A stretch of DNA of 6,316 nucleotides from JAAZGD01 sp964383845 (GTDB lineage: Bacteria; Bacillota; Clostridia; Peptostreptococcales; Anaerovoracaceae), in assembly GCA_964383845.1 (NCBI GenBank), contig CAYLIF010000046.1, forward strand, positions 1 through 6,316. The letters are read 5' to 3'. This document shows, piece by piece, positions 5,224 to 6,316 of the stretch. Below the pieces are notes generated by a model. That model was not told where the DNA came from, ran no database searches, and was given only the letters and a program-made list of their open reading frames with translations. The position numbers were made by a program, and so were the translations under genes. How positions within the stretch are numbered: the stretch's first letter is position 1; the number at the start of each line of letters is the position of its first letter.

Positions 5224-6240
5224 ATGAAAGAGATCCCTGTAGAACAATCAGTAGGTACTGTACTTGCCCATGACCTAACCCAAATTATTCCTGGAGAATA
5301 CAAAGGGGCCAAATTTAAAAAAGGCCATATCATTAAAGAGGAAGATATCCCCTTATTAATATCTATGGGTAAGCGTCATCTTTATGTTGTTGAAAAAGGT
5401 GACACTGACGTCCACGAAGACGAGGCAGCTTTAAGAATTGCCAAGGCTTCCATTGGAGATGGTGTAAGGCTAACAGCTCCTAGCGAAGGAAAGGTTGAAA
5501 TCATAGCAGACTGTAAGGGTCTTCTAAAAATAAACGAAGATTTACTTGGTCATTTAATAGACCAAGACGACATTATGTTTGCAACTATCAAGGAAAATCA
5601 AATAGTTGAAAAGGATATGAAGGTAGCGGGAACCAGAGTCATACCTCTTTTCGTTAACCCCCTTGTTGTGGAAGGTGCTGAAGACATTTGCAAGGAGGGT
5701 ACTATTATTCAAATCAAGCCTCTGAAGTCAATGAAGGTAGGTATTGTTACTACAGGCAGCGAAGTTTACTCAGGTAAAATCAAAGATGGCTTCGGACCAG
5801 TTCTTCGAGCTAAGTTCTCAGCTCTTGGAAGTGAGGTCATTAACCAAGTCTTCGCAGATGATGACGAGGAAATGATTGCCGCTAAGATACACCAACTTAT
5901 AGATGAAGGCGCAGAGATTATAGGAGTAACTGGTGGAATGTCAGTTGACCCAGACGACCTTACCCCTTCAGGGATAAGAAGAGCTGGAGGTCATATCGTT
6001 ACTTATGGAGCACCTGTTCTTCCTGGGGCAATGTTCATGCTAGCTTATATTAATAACATCCCAGTAGTAGGCCTTCCTGGCTGCGTAATGTATAGTGGCG
6101 TCAGCATTTTCGACCTTATTGTTCCAAGGCTTTTAGCTGGAGAAATCCCCACAAGAGGAGAAATCAAAAAGCTTGCTCACGGGGGGCTTTGTATGAACTG
6201 CGAACCTTGCCATTACCCTAACTGTACTTTTGGAAAATAA
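5224..6240 (+). CDS. MoeA-like molybdopterin-binding protein with a C-terminal cysteine cluster
   Basis: A 338-residue member of the MoeA-like/MoCF_biosynth group, which binds molybdopterin. Canonical MoeA inserts molybdate into adenylylated molybdopterin. Residues about 1-165 are a divergent N-terminal part with little resemblance to canonical MoeA domains. The MoCF domain follows at about 168-305, with VGIVTTGSEVYSG (172-184), the loop VTGGMSVDPDD (235-245), APVLPGAMF (263-271) and VVGLPGCVMYSG (281-292). The usual GGxSVG loop is GGMSVD here. The protein is shorter than MoeA (about 400 residues), lacking the usual MoeA C-terminal domain. Instead it ends in a cysteine cluster with Cys323, Cys326, Cys329 and Cys334 (C-x2-C-x2-C-x4-C), which could bind an iron-sulfur cluster or zinc. 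It lies 121 bp after the nucleotidyltransferase, so it may share that transcript or have its own promoter. A role in handling cofactor for the local hydroxylase is likely; catalytic molybdenum insertion is less certain. Confidence 0.88.
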   Translation: MKEIPVEQSVGTVLAHDLTQIIPGEYKGAKFKKGHIIKEEDIPLLISMGKRHLYVVEKGDTDVHEDEAALRIAKASIGDGVRLTAPSEGKVEIIADCKGLLKINEDLLGHLIDQDDIMFATIKENQIVEKDMKVAGTRVIPLFVNPLVVEGAEDICKEGTIIQIKPLKSMKVGIVTTGSEVYSGKIKDGFGPVLRAKFSALGSEVINQVFADDDEEMIAAKIHQLIDEGAEIIGVTGGMSVDPDDLTPSGIRRAGGHIVTYGAPVLPGAMFMLAYINNIPVVGLPGCVMYSGVSIFDLIVPRLLAGEIPTRGEIKKLAHGGLCMNCEPCHYPNCTFGK

Positions 6241-6316
6241 AGACTCAAGGAATCATCCAGCTTATTCCCTGTAATAACAAAATCAATCTAAAATAAAAAG
6301 ACCAGCTACAGTATCC
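6241..6316. other. Downstream flank with no recognised feature
   Basis: The last 76 bases are AT-rich and contain no credible open frame, hairpin with a T run, or promoter that I can identify. A terminator for the MoeA-like gene may lie just past the window edge. Confidence 0.5.

Overview
The window looks like part of a chromosome from a low-GC anaerobic Firmicute (Clostridia-like). The DNA is AT-rich, ribosome binding sites are strong AGGAGG-type, the promoters are near-consensus sigma-A, and the protein families are typical of anaerobes that make molybdenum hydroxylases. The organism assignment is an inference from composition and gene content. I see no RNA genes, insertion sequences, CRISPR arrays or prophage genes.

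Layout. Positions 6-2216 (+) hold three closely spaced genes: a SAM-dependent methyltransferase (start at or beyond the left edge), a small cysteine-rich C_GCAxxG_C_C-type protein, and a PaaK-like adenylate-forming ligase with a short C-terminus. They resemble the families I know as DVU_1556, DVU_1555 and DVU_1553, named after a Desulfovibrio vulgaris cluster next to a molybdenum aldehyde oxidoreductase. A weak terminator lies in the 80 bp convergent gap. Positions 2818-2297 (-) encode a probable molybdate/tungstate-responsive regulator: an excisionase/MerR-like helix-turn-helix joined to a ModC-type TOBE/Mop domain. It is divergent from a second (+) set at 2965-6240. That set contains an XdhC/CoxI-family protein, a MocA-like nucleotidyltransferase fused to a histidine phosphatase (overlapping the XdhC gene by 4 bases), and, 121 bp further on, a MoeA-like molybdopterin-binding protein with a cysteine-rich tail.

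How the genes fit together. XdhC-like proteins receive and protect molybdenum cofactor and help insert it into hydroxylases. MocA-like enzymes convert it to the cytosine dinucleotide form. MoeA-like proteins bind molybdopterin. The HTH-TOBE protein plausibly senses oxyanion and controls the divergent promoters. The second set is therefore a cofactor-finishing module for a xanthine dehydrogenase or aldehyde oxidoreductase-type enzyme that is not in the window. The first set belongs to the same conserved neighbourhood, but its chemistry (methyl transfer, Cys-rich redox or metal protein, carboxylate adenylation) is not explained by known cofactor maturation. It is the best candidate here for an undescribed activity.

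Two start sites were set by ribosome binding sites rather than by the longest open frame: the regulator at 2818 and the MoeA-like gene at 5224. The shared divergent control region (2819-2964) has overlapping -35 elements, a cluster of TAGTT repeats and an 11 bp direct repeat.
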